A stretch of DNA of 64,000 bases from an uncultured Aquimarina sp. (GTDB lineage: Bacteria; Bacteroidota; Bacteroidia; Flavobacteriales; Flavobacteriaceae): assembly GCA_947498455.1 (NCBI GenBank), contig CANMKK010000001.1:400765-464764 (forward strand), in the 5' to 3' direction. Below the pieces are notes generated by a model, which worked only from the letters and a program-made list of their open reading frames with translations, searched no databases and was not told where the DNA came from. The stretch's first letter is position 1; each line of letters starts with the position of its first letter. The position numbers were made by a program, and so were the translations under genes. This document shows positions 35,764-45,776 of this stretch, in pieces.

Positions 35764-37086
35764 TTATTCTCTTATAAATTTAGATTGTTTATTTCCAATA
35801 TCTAATATCATTTCATTTTGATTAGTATAGAACTTCATCTGTACTGCTGCCTTATCTGATTTAAATATATCTTTTTTATATGCATCCAATCGAAAATTTG
35901 GTCCATCTTTAATATTAGCCATTAAAACCGTATCATTTTTAACAATAGTAATCTCAAACGGAAATTCATCTCCTTTATACACACCTGTATAATTATCTAA
36001 TTCATCAGGTTTTAATTGTAAACCTGATTTAAAATCAGGAAGTTCATAATCTATATTTAAATATATCTTTAATACTCCCATAAGTATACCATTTAATGGT
36101 AGTTCAACACCGTTAGAAAGATAGGAAATTCCAATTTTTTCTTTTGGTAGATACATAGTCATCGATTGAAATCCATCAATAGCACCGGGATGCCCATAAT
36201 TCTCTATATCTCCAAAAGGGAATTGCATTAGGCCAATCCCAAAATTATTTTTTAATGTTTTCATTTTTTTTAACGATGCAGCAGAGATTAATTTACCATA
36301 AAACAAGCTATGAAAAAACATATTCAAATCTTTGGGAGTTGAAACAATAGCACCTGCGCCTATAGGTACACTCATATCTGTTCTAGCATTTTGCACATCC
36401 CACTTTGATTTTTCTAAGAGATATGGCAAAGCTTCTCCATTATTTACATTTATTTTTTGACCATAGTATGTATTCGTCAATTTAAGTGGCTTACTAATTC
36501 TCCTTTCTAAAATTTCGGAATAGGTACTTTTTTCAATTTTTTCTGCTATATATGATAAAAGCAAGTAATTAGTATTAGAATATGCTCCTTTTTCATTAGG
36601 TATGAATATCGGTTTACTATCAATTATACGTTGAAGCATCATTTCTCTTGTCTGTGGCAAGACCATCCATTTGTTAAAATCACTCGTGTCGGTAAGATCA
36701 TGCAATCCACTGCTATGTCTTAATAAATTATCTATGGTAATTCTAGTTGCATTAGGGACTCTAGGAAAATAATCACTCAATAATGTTTGGAGTGTCAATT
36801 TATGCTCATCTATTAACTGCATAATTATAGCAGCTGTAAAGGTTTTGGAAATAGAACCTATTCTATATTTTGTGTTATAATCAGTTTCTACATTATTTTC
36901 TACATCTGCATACCCTATACAGTTTTGGTATATCTCTTTGCCGTTTTCGAATATGGATATACTCCCCATCCCTTTATTATTGGTTTCAATTAATTGGAAT
37001 AACGCTTCCAATTTTGTTTTATTAAATGTTTGGGCTGTTACATTATAGCTCACCAAAAGAATTAATACTACTACTTTTTTTATCAT
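35764..37086 (-). CDS. Secreted serine hydrolase, class-C beta-lactamase fold
   Basis: 440 residues with a signal peptide cut near residue 18 (VTAQ). SxxK catalytic motif SISK (Ser78, Lys81), second motif YSN (169-171) and a YGHPG element in place of KTG, i.e. the AmpC/esterase/DD-peptidase superfamily of PF00144. The C-terminal ~110 residues form an extra lipocalin-like domain (YTGVYKGDEFPFEITI) common in bacterial esterases and D-aminopeptidases of this group. Its neighbour 53 bp downstream is a TlpA-like protein on the same strand. Not expected to be a true beta-lactamase. Confidence 0.82.
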   Translation of the reverse strand: MIKKVVVLILLVSYNVTAQTFNKTKLEALFQLIETNNKGMGSISIFENGKEIYQNCIGYADVENNVETDYNTKYRIGSISKTFTAAIIMQLIDEHKLTLQTLLSDYFPRVPNATRITIDNLLRHSSGLHDLTDTSDFNKWMVLPQTREMMLQRIIDSKPIFIPNEKGAYSNTNYLLLSYIAEKIEKSTYSEILERRISKPLKLTNTYYGQKINVNNGEALPYLLEKSKWDVQNARTDMSVPIGAGAIVSTPKDLNMFFHSLFYGKLISAASLKKMKTLKNNFGIGLMQFPFGDIENYGHPGAIDGFQSMTMYLPKEKIGISYLSNGVELPLNGILMGVLKIYLNIDYELPDFKSGLQLKPDELDNYTGVYKGDEFPFEITIVKNDTVLMANIKDGPNFRLDAYKKDIFKSDKAAVQMKFYTNQNEMILDIGNKQSKFIRE

Positions 37087-37139
37087 GTTTTCTATTTTAA
37101 TACGTTCTCTTTATTAGTCTGATTATCCATTGTTTTTGT

Positions 37140-38021
37140 TCATTTATATTGTTTTCTTAGCGCCATTAATGTGGTATTTAATGAATAATATTTTTTATAT
37201 TCCCCATTAGCATCTACGATAAAATGTATAGGTATTGCTCCTATTTGTAACAAGCGCTTTGTTTCTTTTTGATTTTTAGATATAAGTTGCATTCCCAAGG
37301 GTTCTTTTTCTTGGATAAAATGTTTCCATTTATCGACATCTTTATCAAGGGATATATCAATGAATTTAATTTCTGGATTTTGAATAAATTCTTTTTTAAA
37401 ATTTTCTAACCTTGGTTTTTCTTCCATACAAGGTGGACACCAAGTTGCCCAAAAAGTGATCAAATATGTTTTTCCTATATTACTTTTTAAGTTAAACTCT
37501 GTGTCATTTAGATCGTATACAATGTGATTAGGAATACGTAAGATTTTATCTTCTTCAAAATTCCAGATAGTCACACTATTAACTAATCTTCCCTGATCAT
37601 CCATCTGAGAATTCTCTTTTAATACTATCAGTGGTTGTGAAAACATAAAATATAAAAGAATAGCAAGAACTACTATTCCAGACAAGATCCTATGTAATAC
37701 CCTAATACCTGTTCGCACTACTAAAAGAGCTCCTACTCCTACAATTAAAAGAACAAAAATAAAAGGAAGATAAAAGAAACTGAATAAGTCAAAAATGATA
37801 TAGGGTAAAAAAAGAAACGGTAGAAATTTAATTGGTGTTTTTCTATTAATAATTCCACTAAAAAACATGCCCATGATTCCTAGAAACAAAGGAATCCATT
37901 TCAGTAAATTTTCTTCATAAATCTGTAATGGATTCAAAAACAGAAATACATAAAAACCAATAACCAGTATAACAACGGTAATTAGTATTCCCAACAATAT
38001 TTTTATTACTATTTTTTTCAA
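37140..38021 (-). CDS. TlpA-like membrane thiol-disulfide protein
   Basis: 293 residues: about five N-terminal membrane helices (1-130) followed by a periplasmic thioredoxin-like domain with WATWCPPC (Cys195, Cys198) and the IDISLDKD and GAIPIHFIVD (cis-Pro) strands. The multi-helix anchor is longer than usual for TlpA/ResA. A role in reducing periplasmic disulfides or in oxidative folding is likely. It lies upstream of the serine hydrolase in the same direction (53-bp gap) and directly after repeat A2. Confidence 0.78.
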   Translation of the reverse strand: MKKIVIKILLGILITVVILVIGFYVFLFLNPLQIYEENLLKWIPLFLGIMGMFFSGIINRKTPIKFLPFLFLPYIIFDLFSFFYLPFIFVLLIVGVGALLVVRTGIRVLHRILSGIVVLAILLYFMFSQPLIVLKENSQMDDQGRLVNSVTIWNFEEDKILRIPNHIVYDLNDTEFNLKSNIGKTYLITFWATWCPPCMEEKPRLENFKKEFIQNPEIKFIDISLDKDVDKWKHFIQEKEPLGMQLISKNQKETKRLLQIGAIPIHFIVDANGEYKKYYSLNTTLMALRKQYK

Positions 38022-38456
38022 TTTAGATATATATTTAGAGTAAAATCAATTATACCAATTTGATTATAAAACATCTCAGATAAAACGAAGTTGCTTTTTT
38101 GATTTATGCCGCTATGATTATTTTTCATAGCCTTAGCTATGGGAAATATGAGTAAGAAAATAAAACGAAAAATGAACAAGTTTTAACCAGAAGTAGTATG
38201 GTCTAATTGGTATTATTTATAAAATGAACAATCTGATTCTAATACACATAGCTTTAGTACTCGTGTATGGAAAAGTTATTTAGCCGGATTTATATTTTAC
38301 AACTTCGTTATAAAGCTTTGAGGTGTCATAAATATTATAGTTTTCTTAATTTCAACGTAGCACCCGTACTTCTAGTAGCTCAAAGATGTAGTAGAGGTTT
38401 TCTAATAAAGTAGGATGTAAAATTGAAGAAATAAAAACATAAGAAAATTCGTGCTA
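38022..38456. other. 435-bp gap with a repeat copy
   Basis: Holds family-A copy 2 (38052-38214). The remaining ~240 bp (38215-38456) show only imperfect inverted stretches (for example TAGTTTTCTTAATTTC against GAAATAAAAACATAAG) and no gene. Confidence 0.4.
38052..38214. repeat. MITE-like repeat family A, copy 2
   Basis: 163 bp in the same orientation as 6814-6977 and nearly identical through the CATCTCAGATAAAACGAAG and ATGAACAAGTTTTAACCAG blocks. Ends ATACCAATTTGATTATAAAA and TAATTGGTATT. Confidence 0.85.
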
Positions 38457-38873
38457 CTATCCCCCTTCTTGTCGAATCCAGATAAAGATTATTGAAGCTA
38501 TTCTCGAAACAATAAAAACAATAAAACCAAATACTGGTGGGAGTGCTGACACTTTTAAACCGCCGGCAAAAACATGAGCAGAAATCTCACCAATCATATC
38601 AACCTGATCAAACACTCCTATAACGCCAATTAACTGCCCTAACATACCCCAAACTACCGCTAGTAAACCTATAGAATTAAGAAGTCGAACATTTTTCTGT
38701 AACTCAGAATGTCTTTTACGCATTCTTAAAACACTTTTTATTATTAAAAAAAGTACTAGCAATAGCATACTAAAAATGGGGAACATAAAAAACATTCCTC
38801 CTTCTTTCATTCGGTCAAATAATTGTACCAAGAGTAATGGATTGTGAGTCAATTTTACAATCAAAGAAATCAT
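38457..38873 (-). CDS. MotA/TolQ/ExbB-type proton channel protein
   Basis: 138 residues with three membrane helices (about 28-47, 66-86, 105-132). LLNSIGLLAVVWGMLGQLIGV and the following GLKVSALPPVFGFIVFI match the second and third helices of the MotA/TolQ/ExbB family, although the protein is short and the cytoplasmic loop is minimal. No ExbD/TolR partner is adjacent, so it may be an orphan or pair with a distant partner. Monocistronic. Confidence 0.72.
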   Translation of the reverse strand: MISLIVKLTHNPLLLVQLFDRMKEGGMFFMFPIFSMLLLVLFLIIKSVLRMRKRHSELQKNVRLLNSIGLLAVVWGMLGQLIGVIGVFDQVDMIGEISAHVFAGGLKVSALPPVFGFIVFIVSRIASIIFIWIRQEGG

Positions 38874-39092
38874 AATTACTTTACATTTTTAGGGTTATAT
38901 ATACCCAAAACTATTTCTTAATATCGTTTCAATTATTTTTTTACGTCTGTTAACCAGATTAACTCTAATTAGAGCTAGATTAAAGCTGTCTTTTGATAAA
39001 GGTATACCTATTTTGCCAAACGAGGTATTAAACCGGTTATTCATCTCAAAAAAAGTATTTTAAATATAAAAAAACGGATATTGTAGCCTTAT

Positions 39093-40148
39093 ATGACCTC
39101 TAAGAAATTTATACTCGCCAAAATTACCAAATTAGTATTGCACACCATCTTTTGGGCAATAGTCTTGTTTGGTTACACCTACTTTTTTGGTTATAACACA
39201 GAGAATATCCATTATGTATTTTCTTTTTCTCTATTCCTAATGCCAGTAACAATTGGTACTACTTATATTGTTACTGATATTTTAATACCCAAATATCTGA
39301 TAAAAGAAAAATACCAGTTTTTTATACTCTATTGTATTTACACCCTCATAATTTCTGCTTATTTTATTATTTATTCCTTTTTTTATGGATTGATTTTTTT
39401 AACAGATGTCAGAATTGGAGAAATGGCTCCTATGACACGCAGTCCTTTGTTTTTATTTGTTGCAGTTTATTTTATTGTTTTCATCGCCAGCGCTCTAAGC
39501 TTGGCTCAACATAATTATAAATCTACCTCAACTAATCAAAAGCTAAAAACCAAAATTCTGGAGGCACAACTAAAACTCAAAGAACAAGAGTTACGATATC
39601 TAAAAATGCAAATTCACCCTCATTTTTTATTTAATACACTAAATACTATGTATGGTTTTGCTTTAAAAAAATCTGAGGAAACCCCGGAAATGATTCTAAA
39701 ACTTTCTAACCTATTAGACTATCTATTATATCAGGCAGATAAACCAACGGTATCCCTAAAAGAAGAGTTAGATCATATTAAAGATTATATATCTCTGGAA
39801 CGGATGCGTTTTAGCGATACGTTAGAAATAACTATGAATTTTGATGAAGTGGATGACGGTATTATGGTTGCTCCGATGTTATTTATTCCATTTGTAGAAA
39901 ATAGTTTTAAACATGGTCAAATTAAAAATAAGAAATTATCTATTATAATGGAATTGGTTTATCAAAATAATACAATAAATTTTAGTATTAAAAATTCAAT
40001 ACATCATAGTACATTAGAAAATGATAAAGATGGAATTGGTTTATCCAATATTAAAAAAAGATTAGCATCATTATATCCCAATACTTATGAACTTATCATT
40101 TCTAAAAACGAAAATTGGTATACTGTAAACCTAGTTCTAAACACTTAA
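39093..40148 (+). CDS. LytS-type sensor histidine kinase
   Basis: 351 residues: four membrane helices (12-135), a short coiled linker (145-170) and the His_kinase (PF06580) motif IHPHFLFNTLN, with phospho-acceptor His177. The ATPase domain has NSFKHG and GIGLSNIKKRL. There is no extracellular sensor domain, so it likely senses within the membrane. The partner LytTR regulator follows after 9 bp. Confidence 0.9.
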   Translation: MTSKKFILAKITKLVLHTIFWAIVLFGYTYFFGYNTENIHYVFSFSLFLMPVTIGTTYIVTDILIPKYLIKEKYQFFILYCIYTLIISAYFIIYSFFYGLIFLTDVRIGEMAPMTRSPLFLFVAVYFIVFIASALSLAQHNYKSTSTNQKLKTKILEAQLKLKEQELRYLKMQIHPHFLFNTLNTMYGFALKKSEETPEMILKLSNLLDYLLYQADKPTVSLKEELDHIKDYISLERMRFSDTLEITMNFDEVDDGIMVAPMLFIPFVENSFKHGQIKNKKLSIIMELVYQNNTINFSIKNSIHHSTLENDKDGIGLSNIKKRLASLYPNTYELIISKNENWYTVNLVLNT

Positions 40149-40157
40149 AAAAACGAA

Positions 40158-40868
40158 ATGAATACTAAAATTTCTTGTATCATAGTCGATGATGAACCTA
40201 CCGCTAGAGAAGTTATCACATCACATTTGTCTAAAATTGATCGTATTCAAATAATCCGTAGCTGTAACAATGCTTTAGAAGCTTTTAATTGTATAAATAA
40301 TGAAAAAGTAGATCTTATTTTTCTAGATATTAATATGCCGGAAATATCAGGAATATCTTTTGCTAAAAGTATTAATTCAGATAGTAAAATAATTTTCACT
40401 ACTGCCTATAGAGAATATGCCATAGATGGATTTGATCTTCATGCAGTTGATTATTTATTAAAACCTATACGTTTTGAGCGACTTTTAAATGCTGTAAACA
40501 ATTATTTCAAAGTATATCACGATTCAAAAATTCAAAAAACAGAAGCACCTCAACTAAATGATTTCATTTTTGTAAGATCAGATAGAAGAATGAAAAAAGT
40601 AAATTTTATTGATATCTTCTATATTGAAAGTTATGGTGATTACGTTAAAATACATTGTCAATCAAATGCTATTATTACTAGAGAAACCATTAGCAATATT
40701 GAAGCTAAATTACCTCAACACCAATTTATCCGTATACATCGTTCTTTTATTATTTCTATTCCGAAAATAGATTCTTTCTCTAATGAAGAAATTATTCTGA
40801 ATAATAAATCCATTCCGATTAGCCGGAATTATAAACCTGAAGTATTAGGAAGGTTAGAAAATATGTAA
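40158..40868 (+). CDS. LytTR-family response regulator
   Basis: 236 residues: receiver domain with acidic pair Asp11-Asp12, phospho-acceptor Asp57 (LIFLDINMP) and Lys of the LLKPI motif, then a LytTR DNA-binding domain (~135-236) with FVRSDRRMKKVNF, YIESYGDYVKIH and FIRIHRSFII. It pairs with the kinase upstream. LytTR proteins bind tandem half-sites about 21 bp apart, so this or another LytTR regulator is a candidate for the 21-bp arrays at 8.4, 10.3 and 16.0 kb; that link is speculative. Confidence 0.92.
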   Translation: MNTKISCIIVDDEPTAREVITSHLSKIDRIQIIRSCNNALEAFNCINNEKVDLIFLDINMPEISGISFAKSINSDSKIIFTTAYREYAIDGFDLHAVDYLLKPIRFERLLNAVNNYFKVYHDSKIQKTEAPQLNDFIFVRSDRRMKKVNFIDIFYIESYGDYVKIHCQSNAIITRETISNIEAKLPQHQFIRIHRSFIISIPKIDSFSNEEIILNNKSIPISRNYKPEVLGRLENM

Positions 40869-40926
40869 ACCTCAATATGAATACACAAAGAAAATATTAT
40901 AAGAAACAACACTTATTGAAAAATTA

Positions 40927-40960
40927 AAAACCCTCAAGATTTTTAAATCTTGAAGGTTTT
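40927..40960. terminator. Bidirectional terminator between the LytTR gene and lpd
   Basis: AAAACCCTCAAGATTT and AAATCTTGAAGGTTTT form a 16-bp stem with one mismatch and a TT loop, with A/T runs on both sides. Confidence 0.8.
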
Positions 40961-40988
40961 ATAAAAATGTTTTAAAGATTATACGTCC

Positions 40989-42395
40989 TTACACGTGTAA
41001 CGCTCTATTATCTGTAGCCGCTAATGCTGCTTCTTTTACTGCTTCTGTAAATGTTGGATGTGCATGTGACATTCTAGAAATATCTTCAGCAGATGCTCTA
41101 AATTCCATTGCTGTAACTGCCTCGGCTATTAAATCTGCACAACGAGCACCAATCATATGCACTCCTAACACCTCATCAGTAGTTTCATCTGCAAGGATTT
41201 TCACAAATCCATCCAAGTCCGCACTTGCTCTAGATCTACCTAAAGCTCTAAATGGGAATTGTCCTGATTTATATTTTACACCAGCTTCCTTTAGTTCTTC
41301 TTCTGTTTTACCAACTGCTGCAACCTCTGGCCAAGTATATACAACTCCAGGAATCAAATTATAATCGATATGTGGCTTCTGTCCTGCAAGTGTTTCTGCG
41401 ACGAATACTCCTTCTTCCTCTGCTTTATGAGCTAACATTGCTCCTTTTACTACATCTCCAATCGCATAAATATTAGTAGTAGATGTCTGCAAATGGTCAT
41501 TTACTTCAACTTGTCCCCTATCGGTAAGTTTTACTTCTGCAGCTTCTGCATTTAAACCATCTGTATAGGGACGACGACCTACAGAAACTAGGCAGTAATC
41601 TCCTTTAAACTCTACAGGCTTACCTTTTTTGTCATCAGCAGTTACTATAACTTCTTTGTCAGTTCCATTTACACCAGTAACTTTATGAGAAGTATAAAAC
41701 TTTACCCCTTGTTTTTTCATTACCTTGGTTAATTCTCTGGATAATGCTTTATCCATTCCAGGAATAATTCTATCCATAAACTCTACTACAGAAACCTCTG
41801 CACCTAACCTTCTATATACTTGTCCTAATTCAAGACCGATAACTCCTCCTCCAATAATCACTAAATGCTTAGGAATTTCCTTTAGCTTTAATGCTTCTGT
41901 AGAAGTAATTACTCTCTTCTTATCTATAGTTATAAAAGGCAAAGTAGAAGGTTTAGAACCTGTAGCAATTATAGTATTCTTTGCTTCTAATGTTTCTACT
42001 GTTCCATCAGTTTTTGTAACATTGATATGAGTAGCATCCTTAAATGCTCCTACACCTTCATACACATCAATCTTATTTTTTTTCATCAAAAAACTAACCC
42101 CATCACAAGTTTGGTCTACAACCGTTTGCTTACGGGCAATCATCTTCTCTAAATTGATCTTTACATCTCCAGGAACTTCGATCCCATGATCTGCAAAATG
42201 CTTTACAGCATGTTCGTAATGGTGAGAAGAGTCTAATAAAGCTTTACTAGGAATGCACCCTACATTAAGACAGGTTCCACCAAGTGTTGAATATTTTTCG
42301 ATTATTGCAGTTTTCATACCCAGTTGTGCGCAACGGATAGCTGCGACATATCCACCAGGTCCAGAGCCAATTACGGCTACATCATATGTACTCAT
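40989..42395 (-). CDS. lpdA: Dihydrolipoyl dehydrogenase
   Basis: 468-residue E3 flavoprotein of the 2-oxoacid dehydrogenase complexes. FAD loop GSGPGGYVAA, redox disulfide GGTCLNVGCIPSK (Cys42, Cys47), NAD loop GGGVIGLELG, AIGDVVKGAMLAHKAEEEG and the C-terminal HAHPTFTEA with His446 as base. Complete and typical. It stands alone; E1/E2 genes are not in the window. Confidence 0.96.
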   Translation of the reverse strand: MSTYDVAVIGSGPGGYVAAIRCAQLGMKTAIIEKYSTLGGTCLNVGCIPSKALLDSSHHYEHAVKHFADHGIEVPGDVKINLEKMIARKQTVVDQTCDGVSFLMKKNKIDVYEGVGAFKDATHINVTKTDGTVETLEAKNTIIATGSKPSTLPFITIDKKRVITSTEALKLKEIPKHLVIIGGGVIGLELGQVYRRLGAEVSVVEFMDRIIPGMDKALSRELTKVMKKQGVKFYTSHKVTGVNGTDKEVIVTADDKKGKPVEFKGDYCLVSVGRRPYTDGLNAEAAEVKLTDRGQVEVNDHLQTSTTNIYAIGDVVKGAMLAHKAEEEGVFVAETLAGQKPHIDYNLIPGVVYTWPEVAAVGKTEEELKEAGVKYKSGQFPFRALGRSRASADLDGFVKILADETTDEVLGVHMIGARCADLIAEAVTAMEFRASAEDISRMSHAHPTFTEAVKEAALAATDNRALHV

Positions 42396-42610
42396 AAGAG
42401 ATTATTATGTTGACGTTTTTAAATAGGCAACAAATGTACAAATGTTTTGCGTCTTACAGAAGGGATGATCTTGTCAAATTTTTATTAAAAAAGTAATAAT
42501 AGTACTAATTAAAAAGTTATACATTTAGTCTTTTATATAAACCTTTAGAAAATCTATCCCTTTTCTGGTTTGATATTCTAGAATATTTCAATAAAAATAG
42601 AAACCAAACA

Positions 42611-44188
42611 ATGCGTTATTTATCTGCTTTTCTTCTACTTGCAATCATTATTTTATGGAGTTCTTGTCGTAATGATTTCGAATCTTCGCCAAGTACAGGA
42701 AATTTACAATTCTCTAAAGATACTTTATTTTTAGACACTATTTTTACCAATATAGGCTCTAGTACCTATCATTTTAAAGTATATAATCGCACAAATGAAG
42801 ATCTAACAGTTCCATTCATATCTTTAGAGCGAGGTGAAAGTTCTAGTTACAGGCTTAATGTAGATGGAGTTCCGGGAAAATCATTCGAAAATATACAAGT
42901 GCTGGCTAAGGATAGTATTTTTATTTTTGTAGAGACAACTACCGATATTGCCCAACAGACAAATGAAGTTGAGTTTTTGTATACGGATCGCGTAATATTT
43001 GATCCTAATGGTAATCAGCAAGATGTAGATTTAGTTACATTAGTAAAAGATGCTGTCTTTTTATTTCCTTCCAGAAACAATCTTACAGGAGAAAAAGAAA
43101 CTTTAGTATTAGGAGAAGATGATAATGGGGAGGAAATCCGAATAGAAGGTTTCTTCTTAGAAGATGATGAACTAAACTTCACTTCAGAAAAGCCTTATGT
43201 AATATATGGATACGCAGCAATACCTTCGGATAAAACCTTAACAATTGATGCGGGAGCTAGAGTACATTTTCATAAAAACTCTGGAATAATTGCTGCGAAT
43301 AATGCTACTTTATTAGTTAATGGGGAGCCAAGTGCAGATCCAGAAGCAATGGAAAATGAAGTAATTTTCGAAAGTGATCGTTTGGAATCCGCTTTTAGTG
43401 ATGTACCAGGGCAATGGGGACTCATTTGGCTTACCGCAGGAAGTACAGGTCATGTGATCAACCATGCTACTATAAAAAATGGAACCGTTGGTATCCTTAT
43501 GGATTCTAATGATGGTGGAACAGACCCTACACTTACAATTACAAATACTCAAATTTATAACAATTCTGCCTACGGAATTTTAGCACGAACAGGGAATATA
43601 CTTGGAGAAAATGTAGTTATCAATAATTCCGGGATATCATCTTTATACTGTTCTTTTGGAGGAACATATAATTTTGATCATTGCACGTTTGCTAATTATT
43701 GGAATTCTGGTTTTCGGGATACTCCTTCAGTATTTATCGATAATATTTTCTCTGTCAGAGATGATAATGGTACCATTACCGAAGTACTTGAAGAAGACCT
43801 CACCGCTGCTAATTTCACAAATTGTATTATTTATGGAAATGAGAATTTAGAATTAGAATTTTTAAAAGGTGAACAAGGAAAAAATTTTAATTACAATTTT
43901 AAAAATTGCTTAATTCGTTTCAACGATTTTAGCAATCAATTCGATGATAATGAACTATATGATTTCACTAACACCTCCTTATTTGAATCTGTTATTTTAA
44001 ATGAAGATCCCGATTTTAAAGAACCTTTTGATAATCTATTAAATATTGGAGAAGAATCTGCTGCTAATGGACAAGCTACTACTCCGTCAATGGGTGTTGA
44101 TATTTTAGGAACTATGCGAGATACTTCTGCACCAGATATCGGAGCCTATGAAAGTGTTATCTTTGAAGAAGATGATAATGGCAATTAA
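42611..44188 (+). CDS. Right-handed beta-helix lipoprotein
   Basis: 525-residue cell-surface lipoprotein (lipobox WSSC, Cys19). Residues ~30-120 form an immunoglobulin-like domain (FTNIGSSTYHFKVYNRT). The following region has repeated short beta strands with Asn ladders (ATIKNGTVGILMDSND, TITNTQIYNNSAYGI, NFDHCTFANYW), the pattern of a parallel beta-helix. It ends with a PDIGAYES motif, typical of 'choice-of-anchor Q'-like proteins. No catalytic residues recognised. It ends in a perfect terminator hairpin. Confidence 0.8.
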   Translation: MRYLSAFLLLAIIILWSSCRNDFESSPSTGNLQFSKDTLFLDTIFTNIGSSTYHFKVYNRTNEDLTVPFISLERGESSSYRLNVDGVPGKSFENIQVLAKDSIFIFVETTTDIAQQTNEVEFLYTDRVIFDPNGNQQDVDLVTLVKDAVFLFPSRNNLTGEKETLVLGEDDNGEEIRIEGFFLEDDELNFTSEKPYVIYGYAAIPSDKTLTIDAGARVHFHKNSGIIAANNATLLVNGEPSADPEAMENEVIFESDRLESAFSDVPGQWGLIWLTAGSTGHVINHATIKNGTVGILMDSNDGGTDPTLTITNTQIYNNSAYGILARTGNILGENVVINNSGISSLYCSFGGTYNFDHCTFANYWNSGFRDTPSVFIDNIFSVRDDNGTITEVLEEDLTAANFTNCIIYGNENLELEFLKGEQGKNFNYNFKNCLIRFNDFSNQFDDNELYDFTNTSLFESVILNEDPDFKEPFDNLLNIGEESAANGQATTPSMGVDILGTMRDTSAPDIGAYESVIFEEDDNGN

Positions 44189-44301
44189 TAACAATACAGT
44201 ATAGAAGACAAAAGGTCGTTTATGCTATAAAGAAAGAACAATGTATAAAATATAATTATAGAAATTACATCTATTATTAAATGTACCATATGCTATATGT
44301 A

Positions 44302-44340
44302 ATCATAAAAGCCTATTCATAATGAATAGGCTTTTATGAT
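44302..44340. terminator. 39-bp perfect inverted-repeat terminator
   Basis: Nineteen-base arms (ATCATAAAAGCCTATTCAT and its complement) around a single central A, ~115 bp after the beta-helix gene stop. Being symmetric, it can act in both directions. The rest of the 413-bp gap to 44602 is AT-rich with no ORF. Confidence 0.65.
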
Positions 44341-44601
44341 TTTCGCAAAACTCATTAATCAGTGATTATATTTCCTTTTAAATCAATTCTGATTTAAATT
44401 TATTAATAAGAAAAGTACCAGATTTTTGACTTAGATAAAAAAATCAAGCATAGTACTTGTGCTGATAATCGAGTTGTATTTACTAGACAAAAAATGAAGC
44501 TTTAATGGTAATTTCTAGTTAGAAATGGTGTAACAAAGTATTCTCCATTCAATACATTATATTTACCCCTGTAATATTGATTCTTTTTACTTATTTATAT
44601 T

Positions 44602-45138
44602 ATGTATACATACCTATTTACCTCAGAAAGGTTAGGCTTTCGTAATTGGATCCTTGATGACCTTGATCAACTTGCGGATATCAATAATGACGAAGAAATA
44701 ATGGAATTCTTTCCGTTTAGGCCGTCTAAAGAAAATACTAAAGATTTCATCCTTAGAATGCAACAACAATATTCTGATAAGGGGTTTTGTTATTTTGCAG
44801 TAGACGTTTTGGAAACCAATAAATTTATTGGATTTATCGGACTTTCTGAGCAAACATATCTAGATGACCTTGGTTCCTTTGTGGACATTGGCTGGAGATT
44901 ACATAAAAACTTCTGGAACAAAGGATATGCTACCGAAGGAGCCAATGCTTGCTTAGATTTTGGTTTTGATACTATTCATTTAGATAAAATCTACTCTGTA
45001 GCTCCAGAAATTAACGTAAAATCAGAGACAGTTATGAAAAAAATCGGAATGCAAAAAGTAAAAACATTCCAGCATCCTAAATTATTAAATGACAAAAGAT
45101 TAGCAAATTGTGTTTTGTATGTAAAAGATAATGTTTGA
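44602..45138 (+). CDS. GNAT acetyltransferase, RimJ/RimL-like
   Basis: 178-residue acetyltransferase: TSERLGFRNWILDDL at the start, GFIGLSEQTYL, then the acetyl-CoA loop WNKGYATEGANACLDFGF and a C-terminal VNVKSETVMKKIGMQ-like segment. This matches the RimJ/RimL/SpeG group that modifies protein N-termini or small amines. Its substrate is unknown. Preceded by a putative TTTACCCCTGTAATATTG leader. Confidence 0.88.
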   Translation: MYTYLFTSERLGFRNWILDDLDQLADINNDEEIMEFFPFRPSKENTKDFILRMQQQYSDKGFCYFAVDVLETNKFIGFIGLSEQTYLDDLGSFVDIGWRLHKNFWNKGYATEGANACLDFGFDTIHLDKIYSVAPEINVKSETVMKKIGMQKVKTFQHPKLLNDKRLANCVLYVKDNV

Positions 45139-45205
45139 GCCTATCTATCCCATAAAAACAATATCTCTGGCGCTTCTTATTTTTTTAACTGGTATCCTGT
45201 ATGTA

Positions 45206-45287
45206 ATACGATTTACGCATAAAACTTTCGCATATAGTGCGAAATAATTCAAACTTTTTATACGAACTTATTATCCGTAAATCGTAT
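45206..45287. repeat. Inverted-repeat family C, copy 1
   Basis: 82 bp with perfect 12-bp ends ATACGATTTACG and CGTAAATCGTAT. An 83-bp copy in the same orientation is at 46639-46721. Confidence 0.75.
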
Positions 45288-45578
45288 AACAGCTCAGAAA
45301 AACGAAGCACTGCATCATAAGATTAATAAAAACATATATGAAAACTTTAGTAAAGCATATAGCTCTTAGGATTATGATTTATTTGCTTCTATACATAGCC
45401 CAGACATGATATGAGTTTCTGGAAATAGTGGAGAAATAAAAGATGGAGGAACCTTACGAGAAAACCTTTTCCAATTAATTTTAGACCTTTTTGAAAGAAT
45501 CATATCCAATTCATTGATATCAGATCGTGCATTTATAGAGTCGCATACACTACAGATAAAAATCAAACTTTACACTGA

Positions 45579-45728
45579 CAATTCCATGCACTTTTGAGAT
45601 TAGAAAACGATTCTTATAAAATAGTCATTGACTATAATTCTGATGAAAACAATACCGTAAATCAACAAAGTTATGAAGCCGCATTTGAGATATCGGAATA
45701 TGCAAAGTATTGTAAAAACAAAAAATAA
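45579..45728 (+). pseudogene. Possible gene remnant
   Basis: A 49-codon open stretch without a start codon, directly after an in-frame TGA, reads LRLENDSYKIVIDY...SYEAAFEISEYAKYC. Its composition looks like real protein. The preceding ~150 bp in another frame (ENLFQLILDLFERIISNS) might be its upstream part, broken by a frameshift. I recognise no family. The rest of the 638-bp gap (45139-45776) holds repeat C1 only. Confidence 0.25.
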
Positions 45729-45776
45729 TGCTTAATAACTGCTACATTATAGATAATTACTCGTTAGTATGGCTAT

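Noticed and set aside
35764..37086. Serine hydrolase as a class C beta-lactamase
   Set aside because: The KTG motif is not kept and an extra C-terminal lipocalin-like domain is present, as in esterases/peptidases of this fold.
45372..45566. 64-codon leftward ORF (ending in THIMSGLCIEANKS)
   Set aside because: No start context, no recognisable domain; the opposite strand has equally plausible broken frames. Left as unexplained DNA.
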